This document shows positions 46,816-57,300 of a DNA stretch of 64,000 nucleotides, piece after piece. The position numbers and the translations under genes are program-made. How positions within the stretch are numbered: the first letter of the stretch is position 1; every line of letters starts with the position of its first letter. The notes beneath the pieces are model-generated. The model made no database searches, was not told the origin of the DNA, and saw only the letters and a list, made by a program, of their open reading frames with translations. The DNA is from Harmothoe impar (Eukaryota; Annelida; Polychaeta; Phyllodocida; Polynoidae). The DNA lies in contig OX381718.1 in the NCBI GenBank assembly GCA_947462335.1, positions 36,362,976-36,426,975 of the forward strand. The letters are read 5' to 3'.

Positions 46816-49800
46816 CTGAGGTGAGGATAAAACAACTGTGCTTAATTCTGAATTATCGGTTAGTCCAAAATGAAAGGCATAGTTTCACTGTCTGCATGAT
46901 AAAACGTAATATTCAGATAAATGCATTAGGAAAGGATTAATGATTTGTTCAATTCATACATTACTGGCTGTTGATCATGATCTGGTATGTAATACCTACC
47001 CCACAGGAATCCTTTCCTCCAGCTAGGACACCAGCACACATCATTCCAGGGTCAAGAGAGCCACAGTAGTCGTTATCCAGGATGTAGACTTCTACTTCTT
47101 TTAGTTCATATGAGAGTTCTCCATCCTCCGCTGATAAATGTTAGAGTAAGGAAGGGAGAAAAGATAATTGTGAATAATGTACAGCCAGGTTATTAATGGT
47201 TCTTTCTTTAAATCATTACTGCTTTAGCTATTCTATTAAATCACCAAATTTCCGTCAAAAGGAAAGAAAAGGAAATTGATTCATTGTTAATTCACAGATA
47301 TTAGTCTATAAATAAATAAAGGAAGGTGGCTAGTACCAAGAAAATAATACCTGTTTGTCCCCAACCAGCAACAATGCATTTGGTACCATTTGTAGGTTTG
47401 GCATCTCCAGATTCATGAAGGCACACAGTGTTAATCTGACTGGTGAATGCGTTGATTGCACTGGCCATTTTCACCAGAGCAACATCCCAGGCATAGCCAT
47501 AACGGTCTGAAATAAGAATCCTTATAATGAGTCATCATATTGGCCATTATATCTTTAATTTACATGTTACCGCCTGCTGCCTTCTCCCTGCATACAATAT
47601 TTAAAGTAAATAGCGCTCATACAGAGTGGTGCTCACAGAGAGAGTATCGCAAGTGAGTTCAAGTTTAAAAGAATCAAATTTAATGAATAGAGAGGTCAAG
47701 ATCAGCCCACTTATAATGTGTATGGTAAAGTAAATGTGTTAACATTGCCCTAAAGGTACATTGCTCCAAACGTCATGATCTTAACCTATCTATTGTCTAA
47801 ACCATATAGCTACCATAGTTTGGGTGAATGATGATTTCTGAGGGGTTGAACTCCACAACACCAAAATCTGAGTCATCAAAGGTGAATTCAGCACCAAGCT
47901 TCATCGTCCATTCACTTGTTGTGTTATCCCAGGATTTGTCATCCCTGAGATGGAAATTGTTTAATTCCATTATTTGAGAATTAGCAAATTGACAAATAAT
48001 AAACAAAATTACTCCGTTCTTTAGGATAGGTGGGTGTTTAAGTGCTAGTTTTGTTTCAGGTTTCAGGGACACACTCAAAAATATGGGAAACCGCAAAAAA
48101 AAGAGTTGTTTGCCCGGCCACAAAGGCTGTTTGAAGTTTGTGGACATAGTGGAAAACTACCCAAATTCAAACTTTCTGATTTTTGATAAAGAAAATTAAT
48201 ATAGCTTCATATGGGACCTTCAGAATCCATTAAAAGCCATCTTGTTGTCATGAAGAGAAAACAGTCCCTGGAAAGGGGGTTGTCCAATAAATTAGTATTT
48301 TGAAGGTGATTTCTAGGTGGTTTAAAAAAATCCAAATGCATAGTTTAGGCCTGTCTATGAGGAAAACTAGATTCATAACCTCTCTTTTATTTAGCGAGTA
48401 ACTATGTTATACACTGGTATCCTTCTTCAGAAATATTTACTTTTCTTTTACTGATAACCTTTGTAGGGGTCAATAAAATTATTCAGTGACAATTGAGATT
48501 GAGTTAAATGTTAGGATTTAGCCTTAAGTATGATACTAACGGGTCTACAAAGCAGTGGGCAGCAGTGAGAATCCAGTCCTTTGTTATGATAGAGGCACCA
48601 CATGAATGGTCATAGGAAGTATAAGATGTTCCGTTCTCAACGTCAGTTGTTTTTTTCCCCATGGTAACCTGGAGATCAATTTAACATCCATGAATAAATT
48701 TTGTAATGTAAATATAATTATTTCTAAACATACATACCTCATAAGAAAATCAAAGCATTTGGCCATTATAGACACAATTAAGCAAGTGTGAGTAAATAGA
48801 ACAAAAATGTATAGTTTTACTCAGGATGATGTTAATTCATTGTCATGATGCACCAATACATCATTGGTTACTAATGCTCGCATTGGTGATTAATCGTGGG
48901 CGGCAAAAGTTGGTTCTCCGCTCTGTCTAGAGGGCGCCACCCCTACTACTAACGCCACCTTGTGGTACTACTTATATAATTTTGCGACATTTGAGACACT
49001 CCCTCCCCCCTTTCAGGCGCCTCGGCGTGCCGCCATTCTCCCTTCTCATCGTCCATTCACCCTCCGGTCGTCCTCGTGTTCACATCTCAAACCCCGCCCA
49101 CCCTCTCCTTTTTTCCATTTTTCTCAATTCTACTACTAAAATTAAAGGGGGAAATTAATGGTCTTGGTACCTTACCCTACCCAACCCGGGGTCAATTGAC
49201 TAAATTGTTTATGTCGTCTTCCCTGCCCAGCTAACAAAAAAACGTTATTTTACGTCAAGATAACGTTCTAAAACTGTATAACGTTATGCCATAGTGAGGA
49301 GCCTTAGAAAAACGTTATATAACGTTAAATAACGTTACAAAATGCTTTATAATGTTTTTTGTTTACTGGGTGGTGTATCATTTGATTCTGAAATACACAT
49401 GTTAGGTCACAGGTATCTACTAGACGGTGACAGATAGTTCACCAAATAATTAATTGTGACTTCATATATATTGAATAATTAACTGTTCCTCATAATGATG
49501 TCTACTGTTTATTGTTGACAACCTTTGATATCATTTGAACTACACTGTGATAAAATGTGATTCTATGATGTTCTGATTCAATCGCTCATCATCTAATAGG
49601 AGACTGTGTCTTGCCTCTCCTGGTTCATAAAGAACCTTGTTGGTCTGTTGGCCCAAATTGTTGTTTGACATGTTTGATACCTTGTCACTGATTGACCATT
49701 ATCAATAATAAACATGTCATTTTCCACACCTTTGTTTCCGACTTGTCTCTCACAATTAAGTAACCAAAACATCATACAGAAAAGGGTGGTCCTTAAACAG

Positions 49801-51271
49801 CGGATATCACTAGAACAGTTTGAAAGGAACAACTTACCATCCAGGGGTACTCTCCGGCGTCAGCGTTCACACCTCCCACAATTTTGTCCAACAGCTCAGC
49901 ATGTGCCACCTCCACACTCCTCCTCGCCCTGCGGGTAGTCGGGTCCTGGAGTCCACATTTTGCGGTAGCTGCACAAACAAGATGAAGTATGCATGCACCA
50001 GTGCCAATATTAATAGCAGCTTCTTTCAAGCATACTCAGAACAGCTACCTAATTTCGACAAAGCCATTAATGATAAACTTACAAAATGTAACTGATATGT
50101 CGAATACAGCCGTTAAACAATGATGTACACAACTGACGGCTACCTCTTTTGCGTGTTTATTTTAATATCTGCTATCTGATGTTCCAGAAACAACAAAGAA
50201 ATGAAACAATGTATTTGATATGGTGAAATAAAAGATATTCCAAACTTTTGTAGTGGTGGTTACACGACACAGAACGTTTTCTACAATATATTCCAAATTC
50301 CAAATTCAAGATTCAATTATTGAACTTTGATCATTATTTTAATGGGTACTTTGAGGGCACAGTGCTATAATATGCCATGCCCTGTTGTTATCCTGATGCA
50401 AAAGTAAAGGCCTGGAACTGGTGTGGCATCATGCTATCTTGCAAATGGGACATTTGATTTACATCTTTAGATTAATTTTGTCTGTCATGATTGAAGAAGA
50501 AGGAATATTCATTTGTACAGAGGAAGTTTAATTAATACATACAGGTTTTTCCACCGTCCAAATTTGCAGGATCTGAAAGAATAGAAATCAATGTTGATGA
50601 GACAACTGTTATGTTATTTTAATGGACCACTCTAGAAAAGTCTCAGTGAGCACCTTTACCTAAAGTATGATGAAATATGAGGGTGCAGAGATAAACATAA
50701 CCCAACACATTTAGATTTCGGAAACCTGTTGAGGCAAATCCACCACATTACCTACGTTATCCCACTAAGAGAACCAGGGTAAGTCAGATACACTGAGCAA
50801 CTTTAAAGTTTAAGCAAGCGTTAAAGTTGACAAAAACAGACACATTGACAAAGCTTGAGGCAAAGTTATCCAAATCTTGTCTGAAGTTACAGTTGCTTCA
50901 ATTCATGTAAATAAGGCCATTTATCAACTTCAATCTTTGCTTTAAACCCACGGAGCACATTGTAGAACTTAGATCTGTATATAAATAAATTAGATGGAGA
51001 TTTGGTATGGAATGAAGATATTGAAATCCACTCATGGTATTAAAGCTCAATATGATAATAGTTGCATTCGAAGCAACCAGATGAGTATTAGGAACATTGG
51101 TGACAACTCTCAGTGATGATTTCATTTTGTTGTTCTACTTGACTTCCCTGGTTATTAGATAATTAGTGTAGCTGAACATTCTGAGGGACATGCACAAAGC
51201 CTGTAGTATTACTCACTGTTTGCAGAGACCAGGGTCACACCCAGCAGCCAAGTGATGAGAAGAGTCTTCAT
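46642..51271 (-). CDS. SP3: secreted trypsin-like serine protease (S1A), 8 exons
   Basis: Exons in transcript order: 51217-51271, 50543-50572, 49838-49968, 48541-48668, 47814-47944, 47351-47506, 47000-47130, 46642-46815. They sum to 936 nt, giving 311 aa plus TAA; all are GT-AG and phases join. Residues 1 to about 17 are a signal peptide, followed by the micro-exon PANLDGGKT, a basic stretch RRARRS, and activation at K57|I58 (LDK|IVGG). The triad is His110 (LTAAHC), Asp166 (AWDVALVKM) and Ser257 (GDSGGP). Asp251 in GGKDSCG sets trypsin-like specificity. Exon structure and sequence are closest to SP2, so the convergent pair looks like an inverted duplication. SP3 has one propeptide micro-exon where SP2 has four. 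Confidence 0.92.
47000..47130 (-). CDS. SP3 exon 7: S1-pocket Asp (GKDSCG)
   Basis: [16 protein letters not shown] to [15 protein letters not shown], phase 0 out at GGG|GTAGGT. Confidence 0.93.
47351..47506 (-). CDS. SP3 exon 6: catalytic Asp and GWG
   Basis: [17 protein letters not shown] to [10 protein letters not shown], with the VCLH Cys. Phase 1 in and out. Confidence 0.93.
47814..47944 (-). CDS. SP3 exon 5: HPNY loop exon
   Basis: [16 protein letters not shown] to IIIHPNY, phase 2 in and phase 1 out at G|GTAGCT. Confidence 0.9.
48541..48668 (-). CDS. SP3 exon 4: catalytic His
   Basis: [16 protein letters not shown] then [17 protein letters not shown], phase 0 in and phase 2 out at CC|GTTAGT. 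CGAS replaces the common CGGS. Confidence 0.93.
49226..49370. mobile_element. AACGTT-rich inverted-repeat element, short MITE copy
   Basis: Ends CCCAGCTAACAAA and TTTGTTTACTGGG bound 145 bp of AACGTTAT-like sequence. Same family as the 1.6-kb element at 34333, evidently an internal-deletion derivative. SP3 intron 3. Confidence 0.78.
49838..49968 (-). CDS. SP3 exon 3: propeptide Cys and IVGG
   Basis: [17 protein letters not shown] through ELLDK to [15 protein letters not shown]. The basic run RRARRS is an extra candidate processing site before the activation Lys. Confidence 0.93.
50543..50572 (-). CDS. SP3 exon 2: propeptide micro-exon PANLDGGKT
   Basis: 30 nt, symmetric phase 1, acceptor CTTTCAG, donor CCT|GTATGT. 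Orthologous in sequence and position to SP2 exon 5 and SP4 exon 2. Confidence 0.87.
51217..51271 (-). CDS. SP3 exon 1: signal peptide
   Basis: [18 protein letters not shown], ending in phase 1 at A|GTGAGT. Confidence 0.88.
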
Positions 51272-51359
51272 CCTGTCAATGACTACCCAGCAACTACGAG
51301 CTTGTCAGTCTGGTATGGATGAACTTTGATGTTTGTGTCACTTCACGCAAAAACTGTGG

Positions 51360-51367
51360 TTTAAATA
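51360..51367 (-). promoter_or_regulatory. SP3 TATA-like element
   Basis: TATTTAAA on the minus strand about 90 bases before the SP3 start codon, similar spacing to SP2. Confidence 0.5.
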
Positions 51368-51802
51368 CTTTTATGTCTACTCATATTGATAAGTTACATA
51401 TCAGATAATGATTTATGACAGCTGTTTTTGTTGATCACATCAGACACAGAATGATTGATGTGACATATCAGTAGGAAGGGATCTGGTATAAACATGTTTA
51501 TTTTCTGGTAGAATTTGATACAACTTGTCACAGGTGTTAGATGATCTCCAAATTTATCATGTTTTTCTTATCAATTAAAGATCAACCCCGACATCTGTTT
51601 ACCTAGCATGTTTGATCGTGCAGTTGATCAATATGACATATTTATGAGGATCTAAGTGATATATAATATTTATGTTGCATGATATTTATCTATACATGTG
51701 CACTTGTGTAAATGAATCCGAACGATTGCTTTCAATTGCAACTCTGCAGCATGTGGACAAAGCTATCGTGCAAGATATTGTGCCATACATGTCCTATTAT
51801 CT

Positions 51803-51910
51803 CAGTCTATACAAAAACCTTTTCACCATACAGGACATTCAGTCCTGCAAAATATTTTCTCTGCAGGCCCGGCTCAAATTTTGCAGGCCCGGATATTGGA
51901 ATACAACCTT
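51803..51910. mobile_element. Partial CAGTCTATA-type element
   Basis: About 100 bases nearly identical to the left end of the element at 18762 (CAGTCTATACAAAA, then TGCAGGCCCGG twice). No right end found; upstream of SP3. Confidence 0.6.
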
Positions 51911-52359
51911 GCTTTTTAAGAATAAAATGGAAAGCAAGTGTTTGTACTGACAGTGATAATAAATAGGGTACCCCGATGTGGATAACCACAGCGCAACAGC
52001 AGCAGATAACCGCACTGCTATATGAATTGCTATATGACGTCGAAATATTTGATTACATTGTAAATGGCCGAATTTATATAGTTAAAATAACTATGCTGAT
52101 TTCTTTTTGTATGTTTCAACTATGCATGGTTTAAACGGACTAATCTATGTAGGGTAGATAAGCCAGCACGTGGCTGGTTATCCATGGCCAAGGCACCCAG
52201 CTTTACCCCATGTCTGCTCATGATTATTGCCCTAGATCCCTAAATTTGACATGGGACATGGCCATGTAAGTAACATTGGACATGGGGCATTTCTTAAGTT
52301 CAACATCTACTGCAGCCTATGACACACCGTTGGTACAAATGCACCAGAACTACATTATT

Positions 52360-52785
52360 TAGGGAGTGTTCATTTACAGTTGCAGGGGGCGTAAAAATTT
52401 CCGACCCCTCCTCAGGGGGAAGGGGGTAAAAGATTATGCCCCTTTTTAGCAAAAAGACTTTCGTGTAGCTATAGTTCAATTCAAGGGGCGGGTGAAAATT
52501 TCGGGGCGTTTTCAGCCAGGGGGGCGCGAAACATTCCATGCCTTCCCAAAGAGGGAGGGGGGGCTTTAACATTTTTTGCGCCCCCAGTTGGATATTTACT
52601 CCCTTGGACTTAAACCCTCTTGGACCTCTTACCCCTAAAGACATCTACCCTCTCCACAGGATGGGCATGTGGAAGGTGTGGATGTCCCTATGGTTAGAAG
52701 TTCTAGGGGTTAAAAGTCCAAAAAGGGCAGATGTCCAAGAGGCTAAATGGCAAGGGGTAGATGTCCAGGGGCCCTAGAAACAGTG
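52360..52785. mobile_element. AGGGAGTGTT end joined to a 'GGACATCTACCCC' palindromic repeat
   Basis: 52360-52570 matches one end of the element at 60843. 52590-52785 is a short back-to-back copy of the minisatellite seen at 290-1870 (CATCTACCC then GGGTAGATG). Confidence 0.6.
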
Positions 52786-53751
52786 ACCATGGCTAGTTAT
52801 TCACAAACAGCTATACACAAATCTATACTTGACACCAAATGCACTTAGCAGCCCGGACACAGCTGGTGCAAACAGTTAGCGCTATCAGTAGAGGTAATGG
52901 GATTCATTTTGATAACACATAGATCATGATACTGGTTTATATAGCGATCAACAGATCAATACAGCATTAACCTCATTGTGTTAACGGGGTATCGGTTCAA
53001 CCCACATAACGCCCACCATCGCCTGTAGGCGGGCGTACATCAAACACTTCTCCATGCTCCCCACACAGTAATTGTATTAGCCGACTGGTTAATTTAGTCT
53101 TTTTGAATGTTAGCCGAAGCCGGCGCACCCATACTATACCTAAACAGTAAAGTATGTTTTCTTATTGCAATCTCAAACTCGAAAATATTACAAAGATTAT
53201 CTATATGTTGGTGAAGTCGGGCCATTTTAGCTTCTGCTAAATGGTGGCACTCACCTTCCAGATAGTTGAGATAGTTGAGCCTCTTTCTCCCATTCTGGGC
53301 GGATTAGCTGCTGCTTATTTGCCTATACTGAATCTAACCTGGGACTGAGTTTTGATGATGGCATGATACTTTAAAGCAACATGCTGTGTCCTCATGTTGT
53401 ACCAACGCAATGCCCGCAAGCAACTTCTCGACACTTGCGTTGGTATATCATGCCCACGAGTTAGGTGAGCACAATGCATTGAATCATCTCTGGCGAGTTA
53501 CTCACCGGGACTGCATTTATGTATCATGACTATACAGGAGAGCATAATATCACATTAAAGGACTATGCCATTCTTGGTTTACTATTCATTACTTCTCTGT
53601 TGCATAATTAAAGACGGCATGATACCTCAAGGCAATATGTGTGCATCAACCTAGCTGACACCTCATTGAGGCATCATGCGTTGCATCAACCCATCCGGTC
53701 AGCATGGCAAGGGGTATAGATGGGGGGGGGGGAGAGAGGGGGGGTCCCTAT

Positions 53752-53965
53752 GTCGCATGTCGATTTTAAGAAATGGTCATGTCACCTGTCACTTAAATTT
53801 CCATGTCCCATGTCCCATGTCGCCTTTAAGAACATGCCATTTCCCATGTCGAATTCAAGAAATGACCCATGTCTTGTCACTTAAATTTTTTCCTCATGTC
53901 ACTAAGCTCCATGTCGAATGTCGATTTTAAGGGAGGGACATGTCGCCATGTCGATTTTAGGGGTT
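53752..53965 (+). repeat. Degenerate CCATGTCGATTTTAAGAAATG repeats
   Basis: Six or so irregular units built on CATGTC(G/A) and TTTTAAG, between SP3 and SP4. Non-coding. Confidence 0.6.
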
Positions 53966-54242
53966 CATCCCCATATGGCACATAATTGCTCCCCGGCGAG
54001 TTTCTCCCCAGAGGTGGGGCCTACATTGATGCACATTGGTGACAAAGGGCTTAGAGCATTAAGCACAATGCCGTCATTTTACAGAGGTGACATATTATTC
54101 ATGCGCCCTGATATTGATGGCGAACGGGCGTGCTGGTGTAGGCAGCTTGTGGTGATGGTATCTAATTGCAGCAGTTGTATACGGTAATTACCCAAAGACA
54201 AAAAGTGCACAGACCAGACATAATAAACAACTGATAAAGAAG

Positions 54243-54249
54243 ACATAAA
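54243..54249 (+). promoter_or_regulatory. SP4 TATA-like element
   Basis: CATAAAG about 70 bases before the SP4 ATG, a spacing like that of SP1 and SP2. It is a weak match. Confidence 0.4.
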
Positions 54250-54314
54250 GTGGCATTATATTCCGGCATGTCGTGGCCTCTCTACACAGACGGCTGGGTG
54301 TTAGCCGACACAGG

Positions 54315-54363
54315 ATGTACCCTCTTTTCACCGTTTTGATAGCCACCATTTGGGCGGCACCAG
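54315..54363 (+). CDS. SP4 exon 1: signal peptide with GC donor
   Basis: [16 protein letters not shown], ending in phase 1 at CAG|GCAAGT. GCAAGT is the standard form of a GC donor. Confidence 0.78.
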
Positions 54364-57300
54364 GCAAGTAGAGATTTACATAGTGTTTAGCAGAACCTGT
54401 TAATGTGTGCAGTCCTATCTATTTCCATATTCGCAAGTTCCGTACCATCGCAATAATATGCCTTGGCGCTCCTCGATTTGGCGGGACCTTTACCCTCAAT
54501 CCAGGCACTTTAAAACAAGAAAGGCGCTTTATTTAAGGTCCTATTGTACTGCTTAACACAATTTGGAGAGCTCTCTCGCCCCGGCGCTTATTCAAGACCT
54601 GGGCCCTTTTAAAACCAGGCTCATCTGTGCGGTATACAATGGATCCAGTTAACAGTATACCCTGTACTCGATATCATTCTAAAATATGTGAAGGGTTATC
54701 AATTAAGTCACCAAGTTATATAGTTAAACTGAGTAGCTCTTACACTTTTCAAAGTAATGTAAAGAATATTTTCATGAAATAGATATGAAGGAACACTTGA
54801 ATTGTTTACCAGTGAGGGTCATCATATATACGGCATCGCCTGGTGATGGAACAGTCAGTATAGTGAGTAATTCTCGGGAACTTTTTGTCTATTATATTCT
54901 GTTGACTTCACACATCATCCATTGTTATTACAGAGCCAGCCAACCTGGATGGCATGAGAACACGTATGTTACGGGATGTTACCTCCCTCCCCCCCCCCCT
55001 CAAACTCTTATCACTTTCTTTGACATTAACACGAGATTAACTAGCATGTGTATGTGGTCATAAAGACATAATCATGATATTGAAATCGAGATTCGATTTT
55101 GATTAATATTGAAACACTTATTTATTGTAAGAACCATAATAATGATAAAAACCAACAAGTTATCATCATTATATATTTCGCACAAAGAATAGTGAACCAA
55201 TGTTGTTGTATTATGAGTAATGGTGTTGCTTAGTGTGGTGATGTTGCAGCTACTGCTAGTTGTGGCATCCAGAACCCAAGTATAACGGACAGATTGTCAG
55301 ACCACACCGAGGCCAGGATAGTAGGAGGTACCGCGGCTAACCCAGCTCACTACCCCTGGATGGTAAGGCAACTATCCAGCTAGCATCTTTGTTCATTTAT
55401 CATCAATGCTATTACAGTACAAGAATCCGAGCAAGTGCACAAATAGTTGCATTGCGCTCCATTCGTTGCGTATTGCATTTTCTTCATGGTTATAACCATA
55501 GCATCATGAATCACTCTAAAATTAGTCGGACACGTTTCCCATAACATGAAGCTCCCCATACCGGTATAGATCAATCCAGCAAGAAACGTTGGTGATAAAG
55601 TTTTTGAACATTTCTGAAGCGTGACTGACAAATATAACCTCAAAATACTACATTTAAATATACCCTATTTGAAAGATAATTATTGTCTTGTGAATCTCCT
55701 CGTACAGGATGTTTCCAATTTAGCCACGACAGACATTGTTAGGGGTATTCTGCTAAACTAACTTTAACACAACTTTATTATGGAAAAGGTCACCATTTCC
55801 TGATGCATATTGGTCTATAATATATGCAACAAGGGATGAACTTGCCAAGTCACTAGACGCCACCCGTTTTCTCTGGGGACATTGGGACAGGCCATGTATT
55901 TGCTGTTTATTCATCCGCTTAACAGGGAGAATCACAGCGTTCAACAGGTAATCCGATGGGGCTACATTGTTTCTAAGAGACATACTAGTAGTTCAGAAAT
56001 GAGAAACAGGTTGGTCAATGTACTAGAAAATAACGATGACATACACATGTATTAGTACATGACCAGTGCAAGATACATTTTATCACACAATACAACGTCT
56101 ACACCGCAGATTGCCTTGAGATTAGGTCTGCACATAGTGAGGCTATGGATTAATCAGACGAATAGCACATTTAATGCATTGCCTGCTACAGACTAAATCT
56201 TCTGTATACTATTACTAATATTACTGCTACTAGTATTGGGACCATCTCAGGATTCATATATTATCGTAACTGAAAGAATGATATAAGTATGATACAAATT
56301 CCACCTGGTTAATGTCAGCAGGTTCTTATGGTACATATGATGCATACCTGGAACATATCCTGAATAATGCATTATTTAATGCACTAGATCCCGCATACCA
56401 AATAATTGATAGAACAAGAACATCCCACCCGCATTCCTCCCCCTTTCTATTATACTTAATTATCACCACATTATACCAATAATGGGATGAGTGGTGTGAG
56501 TCATGAATGAGGTACAGGTAATGCAAAAAAAAAGACTGTTTGTTTCAGGTCACCCGACCGACCCTATCAGAAAAGGGCCGACCCTGCGTTTTTTATGCAA
56601 TTTTGAAAAACAAACAAACTTATTTTTACCATTTTTTGGTCAATTTTAGGGTCTTCGGACCGGGCGGCTAGTACTTTCATGTTTAAAAAAAAAGTTAAAA
56701 AAAAAAAATCCGACCTACCGACCCTACATTTTCTGTCCATGTTACCTGAAACAAACCTTTTTTTGGCCTAACACGTGTACCTACACTATGTCTTTGTTGT
56801 GTACCTAGGTGTCTATAGCCAAGAGGGGTGTAGGACATGGTGGTACCGAGGTGGACGTCAGGAGGACGGTGACAGTGGTGGATGGGGAGGGTGCGTCCCA
56901 CCTCTACTACTTCCTCTGTGGGGGGACGCTCATCACCAAACACTGGGTGATGACCGCAGCACACTGCATCTACACTACACGGTATGTCTGAGGTTTTTCT
57001 ATATTTTTGACAACAACAAAAAAGGCAAAAGTATGAATATCAACAAATTGAAATGAGGTATTGCCATGGCTACCTCTTGGACGTTCGTTGTGAACATAAA
57101 TGGAATGTGTGATGCGACGGAAGATGTCATAAGCTTTAGTATGATGCCAAACGTGGGGTGCTCTGAATAGAACTTGTAAGAAAATATTATGTTCATCAAT
57201 TTTGAGTGATAATTTATATTCAGCACAGTAGGTTAGATGCTCTGGTTCAGCAGTATGCTGGCGATGAGAGGGCTAAACAGAGAAGCAGTACGTCTCTATT

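Larger units (their letters stand above)
51370..54240. other. Divergent intergenic region SP3/SP4
   Basis: Holds the element fragments at 51803 and 52360 and the repeat at 53752, with otherwise unassigned sequence. No coding exon recognised. Confidence 0.35.
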
